IMG/VR virus record: IMGVR_UViG_3300047510_000181
Coordinates: 1-40,495 of that record
Length of the DNA stretch: 40,495 nt
From: a virus
Direction: 5' to 3' (one strand)
Under the pieces are notes generated by a model. The model saw only the letters and a program-made list of their open reading frames with translations, was not told the origin of the DNA and ran no database searches. Each line of letters begins with the position of its first letter. Within the stretch, counting starts at the first letter, position 1. Both the position numbers and the translations under genes were made by a program. Below are positions 1 through 7,287 of this stretch, piece after piece.

Positions 1-30
1 CTTGGCGCAGTAGTCACCTTCACTAATTAA
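1..30 (+). CDS. Possible 3' end of an upstream gene (partial)
   Basis: Frame 1 is open from the first base to a TAA at 28-30 and would encode the last nine residues (LGAVVTFTN) of a gene that starts outside the window. By T7 order the neighbour upstream of the exonuclease is expected to be DNA polymerase or a small gene after it. Nine residues are too few to identify anything, so this is recorded only as a possible truncated end. Confidence 0.25.
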   Translation, partial: LGAVVTFTN

Positions 31-44
31 TCTACAACAAATAA

Positions 45-182
45 ATGGCAGTAAAATCTAAAACCGCACTTGGACGAGTTCAATTCAAATCTCGTGCCAA
101 GTTTAAACACACCCGTCAAGGTCAAGGTACCCGTTCCCTACCTTCGCATGGGCGTAAGCTCCGGCGGGGGCAAGGTAAATGA
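45..182 (+). CDS. Small highly basic phage protein, 45 aa
   Basis: ATG at 45 to TGA at 180-182 gives a 45-residue protein very rich in Lys, Arg and Gln/Gly, with a TRQGQGTRS stretch in the middle. I recall similar very short basic TRQG-containing proteins in other phages, but I cannot name a function. The charge suggests nucleic-acid binding. The stop overlaps the exonuclease start (ATGA), the usual sign of translational coupling in this genome. It has no hydrophobic segment. Confidence 0.6.
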   Translation: MAVKSKTALGRVQFKSRAKFKHTRQGQGTRSLPSHGRKLRRGQGK

Positions 183-946
183 GTCTTCTGATTGATGCAG
201 ATTACATCGTCTACAAATGCTGTGCAGCAGCCGAAACTGAAATCGACTGGGGAGACGATGTTATCGTCGTCTCAAGTAGGTTTAGTGAAGCCTACGACAA
301 AGTACAGCGAGAGCTATTCAACATCGCAACAGATCTTGGATGCTTCGATGATTCTATTCTGTTTTTTACTGATAGCGTCAACTTTCGTAAACGTATTGAC
401 CCAGCGTATAAAGGACATAGAAACAGAAAGAAACCGTGTGGTTACCGCCGGGTCATCAACAAACTCAAGGAGGAATACAACGTTGTTGTAATGCCTGAGT
501 TAGAAGCTGACGATGCTCTTGGCATCTACGCTACTAAAGAACCAGGACACATCATTTGTAGTCCTGACAAAGATATGCGACAGATACCTGGAGACCTTTA
601 TGATTTATCTGATGGCGTTGTCACAATCACCAAAGAAGAAGGTGAACGTTGGCACTACATTCAAACGCTGGCTGGCGACCAAACTGATGGATACAGCGGT
701 GTACCTAGCTTCGGGATCAAACGAGCTGTTACCTTCTTTGAAGAGAACGGGTACAGCTGGGAGTCCGTGGTCAAGGCGTTTGCCAGTAAGGATCTTGATG
801 AGTCCGTCGCCCTCCAAAACGCAAGGCTCGCAAAGATCCTTCAGCATACCGATTATGACTTCACCAACCAATGCGTCAAACTTTGGACCCCCTGCCCCGA
901 TAGTCGAACTGACGATGGAGCAGCAGTTCAAAATGCGTCAGATTGA
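179..946 (+). CDS. T7 gp6-like 5'-3' exonuclease (FEN family)
   Basis: This 255-residue protein has the acidic metal-binding motifs of the FEN/5'-3' exonuclease fold in order: LIDADYIVY at the N-terminus, ELEADDALGIYA near residue 108, SPDKDMRQIPG near 128, then the helix-hairpin-helix-like AGDQTDGYSGVPSFGIKRA near 166. In T7, gp6 degrades host DNA to nucleotides and removes RNA primers during replication. The position before the nucleotide-metabolism genes fits recycling of host DNA. The start overlaps the upstream small gene by 4 nt. The last 31 codons overlap the NblA-like gene in another frame, and the tail after KLWTP looks like a non-domain extension created by that overlap. Confidence 0.9.
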   Translation: MSLLIDADYIVYKCCAAAETEIDWGDDVIVVSSRFSEAYDKVQRELFNIATDLGCFDDSILFFTDSVNFRKRIDPAYKGHRNRKKPCGYRRVINKLKEEYNVVVMPELEADDALGIYATKEPGHIICSPDKDMRQIPGDLYDLSDGVVTITKEEGERWHYIQTLAGDQTDGYSGVPSFGIKRAVTFFEENGYSWESVVKAFASKDLDESVALQNARLAKILQHTDYDFTNQCVKLWTPCPDSRTDDGAAVQNASD

Positions 947-1142
947 AGACGCACTTAGACACCCTGATTCACCTAAGGAGGACATTATCACCGTCTTCCT
1001 AGCACTTCAGAAGCAGTGCTTCATCCTTGGTAATTCACTCACTAACCTCGTAAAAAATTGGCCGAAACCAACTCAACTGGACCCCAGTACTATCGAAGAG
1101 GTTCTATCCAAGTTTGGGATTTCATCCGAGACCAAGGACTAA
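855..1142 (+). CDS. nblA: NblA-like phycobilisome degradation adaptor
   Basis: The 95-residue product contains VELTMEQQFKMRQIEDAL, followed after about 15 residues by FLALQKQ and then LTNLVKNW. This matches the NblA plan: ELSxEQxFxLRxxE in helix 1, FLVELYRQMM in helix 2 and a terminal LxK-W. NblA tethers phycobiliproteins to the Clp protease so that phycobilisomes are dismantled. Viral nblA genes are known from freshwater cyanomyoviruses and from uncultured marine cyanophages. I chose ATG 855 rather than ATG 915 because the conserved P-I-E-L segment lies upstream of 915; neither start has a clear Shine-Dalgarno sequence. The gene overlaps the exonuclease by 92 nt. About 25 residues after the conserved Trp extend beyond a usual NblA. 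The call rests on motif recognition only. Confidence 0.62.
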   Translation: MTSPTNASNFGPPAPIVELTMEQQFKMRQIEDALRHPDSPKEDIITVFLALQKQCFILGNSLTNLVKNWPKPTQLDPSTIEEVLSKFGISSETKD

Positions 1143-1357
1143 ACTTCCACCTGGGTAACGCAATTAAATACATTTGTCGGGCGGGATACAAAGACTCCCG
1201 CATTTCTGATCTCCGTAAAGCAATCCACTATCTACAAAATGAGCTTGAAAACGAAATCCTTCATCAGCGACCAAGCAAAGGAGTTCCGGAAAAGTTTCCA
1301 GGTCAGCAACAGTACGAGTCCAGCTTCACGGACTGGTCAGAGGACTTTGATCGTTGA
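1058..1357 (+). CDS. DUF3310 protein (T7 gp1.7-like nucleotide kinase family)
   Basis: The 99-residue protein carries the DUF3310 signature: PQYYRRGSIQVWDFIRDQGLNFHLGNAIKYICRAG, then DLRKAIHYLQNELE. As I recall, this family includes T7 gp1.7, reported as a nucleotide (dTMP/dGMP) kinase; most cyanophage members are uncharacterised. There is no other in-frame Met after the first, and the domain starts about ten residues in, so ATG 1058 is secure. It therefore overlaps the NblA-like gene by 85 nt in another frame. The last 33 residues (after ELENE) fall beyond the domain and overlap the MazG start. Location among RNR and MazG genes supports a nucleotide-metabolism role. Confidence 0.8.
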   Translation: MAETNSTGPQYYRRGSIQVWDFIRDQGLNFHLGNAIKYICRAGYKDSRISDLRKAIHYLQNELENEILHQRPSKGVPEKFPGQQQYESSFTDWSEDFDR

Positions 1358-1628
1358 AGAGTTCAAAGAGTTTCTTGACGCTGAAAACCAACTGCTTCGT
1401 GACTTCACGATTAACGCTGCTGATTGTTTGAAAGAGCTTGCAGACCTTGTTTATGTCTGCTACCAATATGCTGAGAATCTTGGATGGGATCTAGATGAAG
1501 CTCTGTACCGAGTACACCTCAGCAACATGACCAAGCTTGGCGAAGATGGTAAACCCATTCGACGCGAAGATGGCAAGGTTCTGAAAGGACCAAATTATCA
1601 ACCTCCTACCCTCACTGATCTCGTCTAA
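1239..1628 (+). CDS. MazG-like NTP pyrophosphohydrolase
   Basis: This 129-residue all-alpha protein shows the MazG metal-binding pattern EEFKEF near residue 40 and KELADLVYVCYQYAENLGWDLDEALYRVHLSNMTKL near 65-100 (ExxE then ExxD). The C-terminal DGKPIRREDGKVLKGPNYQPPTL is the usual ending of phage MazG-like proteins. The family hydrolyses NTPs or dNTPs to monophosphates and pyrophosphate; in cyanophages it is thought to adjust nucleotide pools or (p)ppGpp signalling, which is debated. The only early ATG is 1239, and homology (DQAKEFRKSF) begins right there, so the 119-nt overlap with the DUF3310 gene appears real. It is followed two bases later by the RNR large subunit. Confidence 0.82.
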   Translation: MSLKTKSFISDQAKEFRKSFQVSNSTSPASRTGQRTLIVEEFKEFLDAENQLLRDFTINAADCLKELADLVYVCYQYAENLGWDLDEALYRVHLSNMTKLGEDGKPIRREDGKVLKGPNYQPPTLTDLV

Positions 1629-1630
1629 TA

Positions 1631-3025
1631 ATGCCTGCCCCCACCAAAGAATTGATTGCCCGTACAGGACGGGTTGACTCCTGGCTCAACAATCCTGAAT
1701 CACGTTTGCCTGTCTCCTGCACTGTCTTTGTGGTGGAGGATACAATGGAAGGACCAAATGGAATCGAAGCCTCTTGGAGATTCGTCTCCCATGCTCTCCG
1801 GTTTGGAGCAGGCGTTGCTGTGCATTTATCTAAGCTCCGTCCCAAAGGAGCAGAAAATGGCAAAGGTCTTGTGGCTTCTGGTCCGGTGTCCTTTGCCAAG
1901 ATCTACAGTACCCTCAATGAGATCCTCCGACGTGGAGGAGTCTACAAGAACGGCGCTGTAGTGTGCCACCTTGATCTTAACCATCCTGATGTACTTGAGT
2001 TTATTCAAGCATCACGAGCTGAGCTTCCCTGGGTCAAGCGTTGTGTAAACATCAACAACCATTGGTGGGAAGAAGCTACTCCCAATGTACGTGCTGCTCT
2101 GCTGCAAGGTATCAAGCAAGGTGACATTTGGCTGAACAAAACTAAAGTAGATGCCTACGGTAAGCGTATCCGTGGTAACGTCTGTCTTGAGGTTTACCTG
2201 CCTAGCCGTGGCACTTGCTTGCTCCAACACATCAACCTTGGAGCTTGTGAGTATCAAGACCTTGGACCTGCCTTTGTGAAGGGTATGTCCCAGCTGTGTG
2301 ATCTGCACAGCAAAACTAACGTAGACCAATCAGGTGAATACCTGTCTCCTGATGTTGATCGTCAGGTAGGCTTGGGTATGCTGGGTCTGGCAAACCTGCT
2401 GCGTAGGTACGGTGTTACCTATGAAGAATTTGGTGATGCCCTTGAAGTTGTCAACAACGGTAAGGGTAACGCTGACTACACTCCATCCATTACTCTTGCT
2501 TTTGAACTGCAAAAGGCTATCAACCAAGCAGCACAAGTAGCACGTGTCGCTAACATGGACCGTGCATTTGCTATTGCTCCTACTGCCTCCTGCAGCTACC
2601 GTTATCAAGACTTGGATGGGTACACTACCTGTCCTGAAATTGCACCTCCTATTGCCCGTCAGGTAGACCGTGATAGCGGTACGTTTGGCGTCCAGAGCTT
2701 CGACTACGGTCCTGTTGAGATCGCAGCTGAGGTTGGCTGGGATGCATACAAGAAAGTTGCTGATGGCATCATGAGGATGCTTGACGCTACGGGACTTCTT
2801 CACGGTTACAGCTTCAATAGTTGGTCTGATGTGATCACCTATGACGAAGCGTTTATCGAAGAGTGGCTTGCTTCTGAGCAAACCTCCCTTTATTATTCAC
2901 TACAAGTGATGAGCGATACACAGGACAAGACCAGCGCATATGCTGCGTTGGACGAGTCTGATGTTAATGATTATTTGGAATCGCTACTTAACAACCCCGC
3001 ACCTGATTGTAACTGCGGAGAATAA
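1631..3025 (+). CDS. nrdA: Class I ribonucleotide reductase alpha subunit, short cyanophage type
   Basis: The 464-residue protein reduces ribonucleotides to deoxyribonucleotides. Visible active-site elements are Cys30 and Cys196 (redox pair), Asn183-Cys185-Glu187 in NVCLE (thiyl radical site), the GLGMLGLANLL barrel motif near 247, and a Tyr421-Tyr422 dyad in SLYYSLQ that matches the class I radical-transfer tyrosines. Cys460 and Cys462 near the C-terminus can act as the shuttle thiols. No ATP-cone is present at the N-terminus. The YY dyad and the adjacent beta subunit argue for class I, although cyanophage relatives were long annotated as class II. The gene ends four bases before a homing endonuclease gene. 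Confidence 0.88.
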   Translation: MPAPTKELIARTGRVDSWLNNPESRLPVSCTVFVVEDTMEGPNGIEASWRFVSHALRFGAGVAVHLSKLRPKGAENGKGLVASGPVSFAKIYSTLNEILRRGGVYKNGAVVCHLDLNHPDVLEFIQASRAELPWVKRCVNINNHWWEEATPNVRAALLQGIKQGDIWLNKTKVDAYGKRIRGNVCLEVYLPSRGTCLLQHINLGACEYQDLGPAFVKGMSQLCDLHSKTNVDQSGEYLSPDVDRQVGLGMLGLANLLRRYGVTYEEFGDALEVVNNGKGNADYTPSITLAFELQKAINQAAQVARVANMDRAFAIAPTASCSYRYQDLDGYTTCPEIAPPIARQVDRDSGTFGVQSFDYGPVEIAAEVGWDAYKKVADGIMRMLDATGLLHGYSFNSWSDVITYDEAFIEEWLASEQTSLYYSLQVMSDTQDKTSAYAALDESDVNDYLESLLNNPAPDCNCGE

Positions 3026-3028
3026 ATT

Positions 3029-3406
3029 ATGACTAATGAACAGGCTCTCTTCTGGTTCGCCGGACTTTATGAAGGAGAGGGTAGCGTTCAAGGCCGACAC
3101 TACCAAAATAAAACAAACGGCCGTTACTACTTTTCGTTGTCCCTCCGAATTGATAGTACCGATGAAGATACGCTTATTACCATAAAAAAACATTTTGGGG
3201 GTAAGATAAATCCTCGTCGCAAGTTACTACAAAATCGTAAACCAATATGGATTTGGCAGCTTGCACGGAAGGACGAAGTAATCGCATTAGTGGAACAGAT
3301 TATTCCATATATGTCAAAGCGTCGGCAAGCTCAGCTTACTGATGCTATTACACGTTGCAAAGATTATTACGCAAGCAAAGATGAACCCCTATCAGAAATT
3401 ACTTGA
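3029..3406 (+). CDS. Free-standing LAGLIDADG homing endonuclease
   Basis: The 125-residue protein has one LAGLIDADG motif at the N-terminus, FAGLYEGEGSV, with a catalytic acid at the usual position. It then shows the family pattern of beta strands and a closing helix (YFSLSLRIDSTDEDTLITIKKHFGG, WQLARKDEVIALVEQI, KRRQAQL). One motif per chain implies a homodimer that makes a double-strand break at a long target. It lies between the RNR alpha and beta genes, four bases after nrdA, and overlaps the nrdB start by 26 nt. The gene is visibly more AT-rich than its neighbours (AAAAAAAC, TTTTGGGGG tracts), which fits recent invasion. Other phages also carry homing endonucleases next to RNR genes. Confidence 0.82.
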   Translation: MTNEQALFWFAGLYEGEGSVQGRHYQNKTNGRYYFSLSLRIDSTDEDTLITIKKHFGGKINPRRKLLQNRKPIWIWQLARKDEVIALVEQIIPYMSKRRQAQLTDAITRCKDYYASKDEPLSEIT

Positions 3407-4097
3407 AAGAAAAAGAACTTGGACCCCTGTTCAAACGACTGCGGGTAAACTGGCTGAAGGTGCGGAAGAAACTATCTACCGTGCTTTGGCAATCCGACAT
3501 ATGGAGCTTCCGGTAGGAGACTTTATCCACGATGCGCTTAAAACTGAAGTACCACAAATGGCACGGGATCTCCTTCTGTCCAATATCAAGGACGAAGAGA
3601 ACCACGATCTTGCACTCGGTTACATCGCCAATGCTATCGGCGTTGATGAAAAAGCTGAAGCCGAAGCAAAGAATTTGCGGGACGCCTGGATTGCTCATCC
3701 AGATCACACGATCCTCAAGGCGCTGGTTGCCGAACGTGCAGTTTTCTTCGTGCTCCTCCCATTCTTCAGATTTAACGGTGATGCTGGTCTCCGAACAGTA
3801 AGTGCTGACATTTCTAGAGATGAACAAGTGCACGTTGCCACAAATAGTTTGGTTTGTCGTGAGCTTAACCTCGATTGGAGTCCTTCTTTGGATCGGCTCC
3901 GTAAAGCCACTATAAGTTGGGTGATGCAGCCTCTCAAGGCTAACAACCCTAATAAATATCTGAACAAAAAATTTTGGCTGGATAGCAGTGATCGTCTGAT
4001 GTATGAAGGTAAAGCTCCTGAGCTTTCCGATACCAAGCGGGCACGTATGCCAGCGTTCTTTGAACATGCAAACCCTAACCTCCCTCAATACGCTTAA
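3381..4097 (+). CDS. nrdB: Class I ribonucleotide reductase beta subunit (ferritin-like)
   Basis: The 238-residue protein is a short helical di-metal R2 protein. Candidate ligands in order are Glu42 (HMELP), Glu72-x-x-His75 (DEENH), Glu118 (VAERA) and Glu148-x-x-His151 (RDEQVH). The residue four after the first ligand His, where E. coli R2 has radical Tyr122, is Leu79; the nearest Tyr is Tyr81. So the standard tyrosyl radical site appears absent, as reported for the P-SSP7 type of cyanophage RNR, which may use Mn, Fe or both. I chose ATG 3381 over ATG 3342 because homology-like sequence starts at MNPYQKLLERKRTW and the upstream part is shared with the endonuclease frame. It works with the alpha subunit encoded upstream. 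Confidence 0.8.
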   Translation: MNPYQKLLERKRTWTPVQTTAGKLAEGAEETIYRALAIRHMELPVGDFIHDALKTEVPQMARDLLLSNIKDEENHDLALGYIANAIGVDEKAEAEAKNLRDAWIAHPDHTILKALVAERAVFFVLLPFFRFNGDAGLRTVSADISRDEQVHVATNSLVCRELNLDWSPSLDRLRKATISWVMQPLKANNPNKYLNKKFWLDSSDRLMYEGKAPELSDTKRARMPAFFEHANPNLPQYA

Positions 4098-4251
4098 CCT
4101 TCTGACTGTTGAAAAGTTGTTGGCTGAGCTAGAGGATCTTTATCCACCAATCAACCCTACTCCTGACACTCCGCTTAACCAGATCATGTATCGGTCTGGT
4201 CAAGCAAGTGTTGTGGAGTGGATTCGTACACGTCTTACACAAGAAGATTAA
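4066..4251 (+). CDS. Conserved small cyanophage protein, 61 aa
   Basis: The reading frame gives a 61-residue protein with a leucine-rich N-terminal helix (LLTVEKLLAELEDLYPPINP), then TPLNQIMYRSGQASVVEWIRTRL. I recall similar short proteins in cyanopodoviruses at this place between nucleotide-metabolism and portal genes, but their function is unknown. ATG 4066 lies inside the end of nrdB (32-nt overlap). An earlier in-frame ATG at 4003 exists but would only add sequence mirrored from nrdB. Pattern and coupling suggest a real gene. Confidence 0.6.
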   Translation: MQTLTSLNTLNLLTVEKLLAELEDLYPPINPTPDTPLNQIMYRSGQASVVEWIRTRLTQED

Positions 4252-4255
4252 CATT

Positions 4256-4603
4256 ATGTGTGGATCTAAAAAGCGCGAACACCATCGCCAACAAGAACAA
4301 ATGCGAGCAGAAACTCGTATGCGTGACATACAAGAACAAGCTGAACGTGATCGTCAAGCTGAAATAAATCGCATGATGGCAATGCAAGCTGAAGCTGCCA
4401 AACGTCAGCAAGAAGCGTTGCAAATGATTGCTGAAAGTTCTAAACAACCCTTTAAAATAAAGACAGGGGAGGATGCTACAACTCCTCTTATGCGTACTCG
4501 TCAAAAAGCAGCTGGAGCTGCAACTGGCATTGCATCCTTGCGTATCAATCGTACTCCTGGCACTAACATTGGCATGGGTACAAGCGGAACTAACATTGGT
4601 TAA
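4256..4603 (+). CDS. Small virion/tail-assembly protein, T7 gp7.3-like
   Basis: The 115-residue protein begins MCGSKK, runs through a long charged Gln/Glu/Arg/Met-rich helix (residues about 10-65, likely coiled coil), and ends in a short tail with SLRINRTPGTNIG repeated as TNIGMGTSGTNIG. T7 gp7.3, encoded just before the portal gene, has the same plan: a small protein ending KSLSVARSSGGGINI. Gp7.3 is a minor virion protein needed for adsorption and tail assembly. The assignment is by position and C-terminal pattern, not strong sequence identity. It sits four bases before the portal gene. Confidence 0.55.
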   Translation: MCGSKKREHHRQQEQMRAETRMRDIQEQAERDRQAEINRMMAMQAEAAKRQQEALQMIAESSKQPFKIKTGEDATTPLMRTRQKAAGAATGIASLRINRTPGTNIGMGTSGTNIG

Positions 4604-4607
4604 TTAG

Positions 4608-6185
4608 ATGGACGCTAAATCAAGGTACGATCATCTAAGTAGCTACCGTACTAACTTTCTCCAAACTGCGGTTGAATGCTCTGAGCTTACGATTCCTTAT
4701 CTCATCCAACGTGATGAGCATAGGATTTCCCACAAGTCCCTTAAACAACCTTGGCAATCAGTTGGTGCTAAGTCAGTAGTCACATTGGCAGCCAAGCTTA
4801 TGCTTGCACTGCTTCCCCCACAGACTACTTTCTTCAAGCTTCAAATTCGTGATGATAAGCTAGGCACTGAGTTGCCTGCTGAGATCCGTTCCGAGCTTGA
4901 CCTAAGTTTTGCCAAGATTGAGCGAATGGTGATGGACTCTATCGCTGCTTCCAGTGATCGTGTCGTTGTTCACCAAGCCATCAAACATCTTGTTGTTGGT
5001 GGTAACGCTCTTATTTATATGGGTAAGGATGGGTTGAAGCACTATCCATTAAACCGCTATGTGGTTGAACGTGATGGTAATGGTAACGTAATTGAGATCG
5101 TCACCAAAGAACTGATTAATAAAAAGCTTCTTCCTAAAGAGCTTCAAGAGAAACCTCATCAAGTCAATGATCGTAACTACGCTCAAGAAGATGACGTAGA
5201 GGTTTATACTCACGTTCGTCTTGACAACAACCGTTGGTTGTGGCATCAAGAAGCGTACGGTAAAAAGATTCAAGGTACTGAAGGTAAGGCTCCAAAGGAT
5301 GCTAACCCTTGGCTAGTCCTTCGTTTCAACTCTGTCGATGGTGAGAACTACGGACGAGGTAGAGTCGAAGAGTTTCTGGGTGATCTCAAGTCACTTGACG
5401 CACTCTCTCAGGCACTCGTAGAAGGCTCTGCAGCAGCCGCTAAGGTCGTCTTCGTGGTATCACCCTCAAGCACGACTAAACCCCAGACCATCGCCCAAGC
5501 AGGCAACGGTGCGATCGTTCAAGGACGGCCTGATGACATTGGTGTTATCCAAGTGGGTAAGACTGCTGACTTCAGTACTGCTGCTAACCTTGCTGCAACC
5601 CTTGAGCGTAGAATCTCCGAAGCATTCCTCATTCTGTCCGTAAGGCAGTCTGAGCGCACAACAGCCGAAGAGGTTCGCCTCACTCAACTCGAACTCGAAC
5701 AATCCTTGGGGGGACTATTCTCCCTGTTGACTGTTGAGTTCCTTATTCCTTACCTCAACCGTAAGCTGTTGGTCCTCCAACGCTCTGGTGAACTTCCCCG
5801 GATCCCTAAAGATCTTGTGAACCCAACCATCGTGGCTGGTATCAATGCTCTTGGTAGAGGACAAGATCGTGAATCTCTCACTACCTTCATTGCTACAATC
5901 TCTCAGGCACTTGGTCCTGAAGCAATGATGCAGTACATTAACGCAGACGAAGCAATCAAACGCTTGGCAGCTGCACAGGGTATTGATGTACTGAACCTTG
6001 TCAAGTCGATGGATCAACGTCAACAAGAACGTCAAGGCGCTATGGCACAGCAGCAACAGATGCTGCAGATGCAACAGATGCCTGATATGCTCAAGGCTCC
6101 TATCGCTGACCCATCCAAGAACCCTAATGCGGAAGATGCCATTGCTCAATACCTTGGTACTCAAGCCGCTCCACCAATGCAGTAA
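4608..6185 (+). CDS. Portal (head-tail connector) protein, T7 gp8-like
   Basis: At 525 residues it is close to the length of T7 gp8 (536). The start MDAKSRYDHLSSYRTNFLQTA is the usual opening of podovirus portals, and QPWQSVGAKSVVTLAAKLMLALLPP near residue 40-65 is the conserved portal core. The C-terminal third is helical and becomes Gln/Met-rich (QQQMLQMQQMPDM), typical of the barrel or crown region. The portal forms a dodecameric ring at one capsid vertex through which DNA is packaged and ejected. It is followed by the scaffold gene after six bases. Confidence 0.93.
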   Translation: MDAKSRYDHLSSYRTNFLQTAVECSELTIPYLIQRDEHRISHKSLKQPWQSVGAKSVVTLAAKLMLALLPPQTTFFKLQIRDDKLGTELPAEIRSELDLSFAKIERMVMDSIAASSDRVVVHQAIKHLVVGGNALIYMGKDGLKHYPLNRYVVERDGNGNVIEIVTKELINKKLLPKELQEKPHQVNDRNYAQEDDVEVYTHVRLDNNRWLWHQEAYGKKIQGTEGKAPKDANPWLVLRFNSVDGENYGRGRVEEFLGDLKSLDALSQALVEGSAAAAKVVFVVSPSSTTKPQTIAQAGNGAIVQGRPDDIGVIQVGKTADFSTAANLAATLERRISEAFLILSVRQSERTTAEEVRLTQLELEQSLGGLFSLLTVEFLIPYLNRKLLVLQRSGELPRIPKDLVNPTIVAGINALGRGQDRESLTTFIATISQALGPEAMMQYINADEAIKRLAAAQGIDVLNLVKSMDQRQQERQGAMAQQQQMLQMQQMPDMLKAPIADPSKNPNAEDAIAQYLGTQAAPPMQ

Positions 6186-6191
6186 TTTTTT

Positions 6192-6977
6192 ATGTCAGAA
6201 ATTTTGAGTTACGATGCTACTCCTGATGCGGAAGTAATGTCGTCAATTGAATCCGACGAAGCTGAATCCCTAGCCATTGGCGAAGAGCTACTGGCTCAAC
6301 ATGAGGGTAGGCTGGCTGGTAAGTATAAAAATGCTGAGGAACTGGAACGAGCTTACATGGAGCTTGAAAAGAAACTTGGCAGTGGTAGTCGTGAGGAATC
6401 TGAAGAAGAGTCTTACGATGAATCCGAACCAGTTGAAGAAGAAAGTCGGGACTACAGCGACCTTTCTGAATTGTTCTCACTTGCGGGTGATGAGTACTCA
6501 GAAAAGGGGGAACTGAGTGCAGAGACGCTAGAAGCTTTTTCTCAAATGTCATCTCAAGATTTGGTACAAGCCTACTTTGAGATGCAAGCACAACAACCTT
6601 CCCAATCTGGTAGGGAGTTGAGCACTCAAGAAGTTAACCAACTTCAAAACATGGTAGGTGGTCAAGCCGCTTACAACCAGTTGACCAGTTGGGCAGCTGA
6701 GAATTTTAGCGAAGGGGAAATTGAAGCTTTTGATTCTCTCGTTGAATCAGGCAACACTAACGCTATTCAGCTTGCACTGCAAGCATTGTACTATCGCTAC
6801 ACAGATGCTATGGGAGTTGAAGGAGAAATGCTGAGCGGTAAACCTGCTCGCTCACAAGATACATTCCGTAGTCAAGCTGAGCTTGTACGTGCTATGGCTG
6901 ATCCTCGTTATGATCGTGACCCTGCATATCGTCAGGACGTGATTGAAAAACTGGAACGCTCTGACTTAGACTTTTAA
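6192..6977 (+). CDS. Capsid assembly scaffolding protein, T7 gp9-like
   Basis: The 261-residue protein is strongly acidic (EESEEESYDESEPVEEESRDYSD near residue 70-90) and starts with an AGKYKNAEELERAYMELEKKLG helix, the hallmark of T7-like scaffolds. The C-terminal half is helical and ends in a basic/acidic segment (ADPRYDRDPAYRQDVIEKLER) expected to contact capsid protein. Scaffolds direct procapsid assembly and leave before DNA packaging. It lies directly between the portal and the inserted photosynthesis cassette. Its stop overlaps the hli start by one base. Confidence 0.9.
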   Translation: MSEILSYDATPDAEVMSSIESDEAESLAIGEELLAQHEGRLAGKYKNAEELERAYMELEKKLGSGSREESEEESYDESEPVEEESRDYSDLSELFSLAGDEYSEKGELSAETLEAFSQMSSQDLVQAYFEMQAQQPSQSGRELSTQEVNQLQNMVGGQAAYNQLTSWAAENFSEGEIEAFDSLVESGNTNAIQLALQALYYRYTDAMGVEGEMLSGKPARSQDTFRSQAELVRAMADPRYDRDPAYRQDVIEKLERSDLDF

Positions 6978-7153
6978 TGAACGACACTAACATCTGGCCC
7001 ATCGAACCACCTCTTATTATGACTGATCATCCTTACGGTGTTCCCCACAATGAACGTGCTGAACAGCTCAATGGTCGCCTGGCTATGCTTGGCGTCATGG
7101 CTGCTTTGGGTGCTTACGCACTAACTGGACAAATTATTCCTGGTATTTGGTAA
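6977..7153 (+). CDS. hli: High-light-inducible protein (Hli, one-helix chlorophyll-binding)
   Basis: This 58-residue protein shows the Hli motif [31 protein letters not shown], with the ExxNGRxAMxG chlorophyll-binding Glu/Asn/Arg and a single membrane helix over residues about 36-54. Hli proteins bind chlorophyll and carotenoid in thylakoids and protect photosystem II or chlorophyll during stress. Phage copies are thought to keep photosynthesis running during infection. The gene overlaps the scaffold stop by one base (TAATG) and the next small gene by one base. It belongs with psbA about 0.7 kb downstream. Confidence 0.92.
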   Translation: MNDTNIWPIEPPLIMTDHPYGVPHNERAEQLNGRLAMLGVMAALGAYALTGQIIPGIW

Positions 7154-7287
7154 TGCCTCTTAAGAAGGGTAAATCCGATAAAGCTGTTTCGGCTAACATC
7201 AGACAGATGAAAAATGAAGGCTACCCACAGAAACAAGCGGTAGCCATTGCACTCAGCAAAGCTGGTAAATCTAAAAAGAAAAAGTAA
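7153..7287 (+). CDS. Small Lys-rich phage protein, 44 aa
   Basis: ATG 7153 overlaps the hli stop (TAATG). The product starts [19 protein letters not shown] and continues [23 protein letters not shown]. This pattern (PLKKGKS, then [10 protein letters not shown], then a Lys-rich end) is common among short proteins in phages and metagenomes; the function is unknown. Its charge is strongly basic. It is coupled to the next small gene by the same TAATG overlap. Confidence 0.75.
   Translation: MPLKKGKSDKAVSANIRQMKNEGYPQKQAVAIALSKAGKSKKKK

Noticed and set aside
605-931. Reverse-strand open frame opposite the exonuclease
   Set aside because: Antisense shadow of the exonuclease gene; no supporting signal.
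2330-2881. Reverse-strand open frame of 183 codons opposite nrdA
   Set aside because: Antisense shadow of a well-supported RNR alpha gene, without domain or RBS.
3399-4088. Reverse-strand open frame of 229 codons opposite nrdB
   Set aside because: Fully antisense to a well-supported RNR beta gene; no recognisable protein features.
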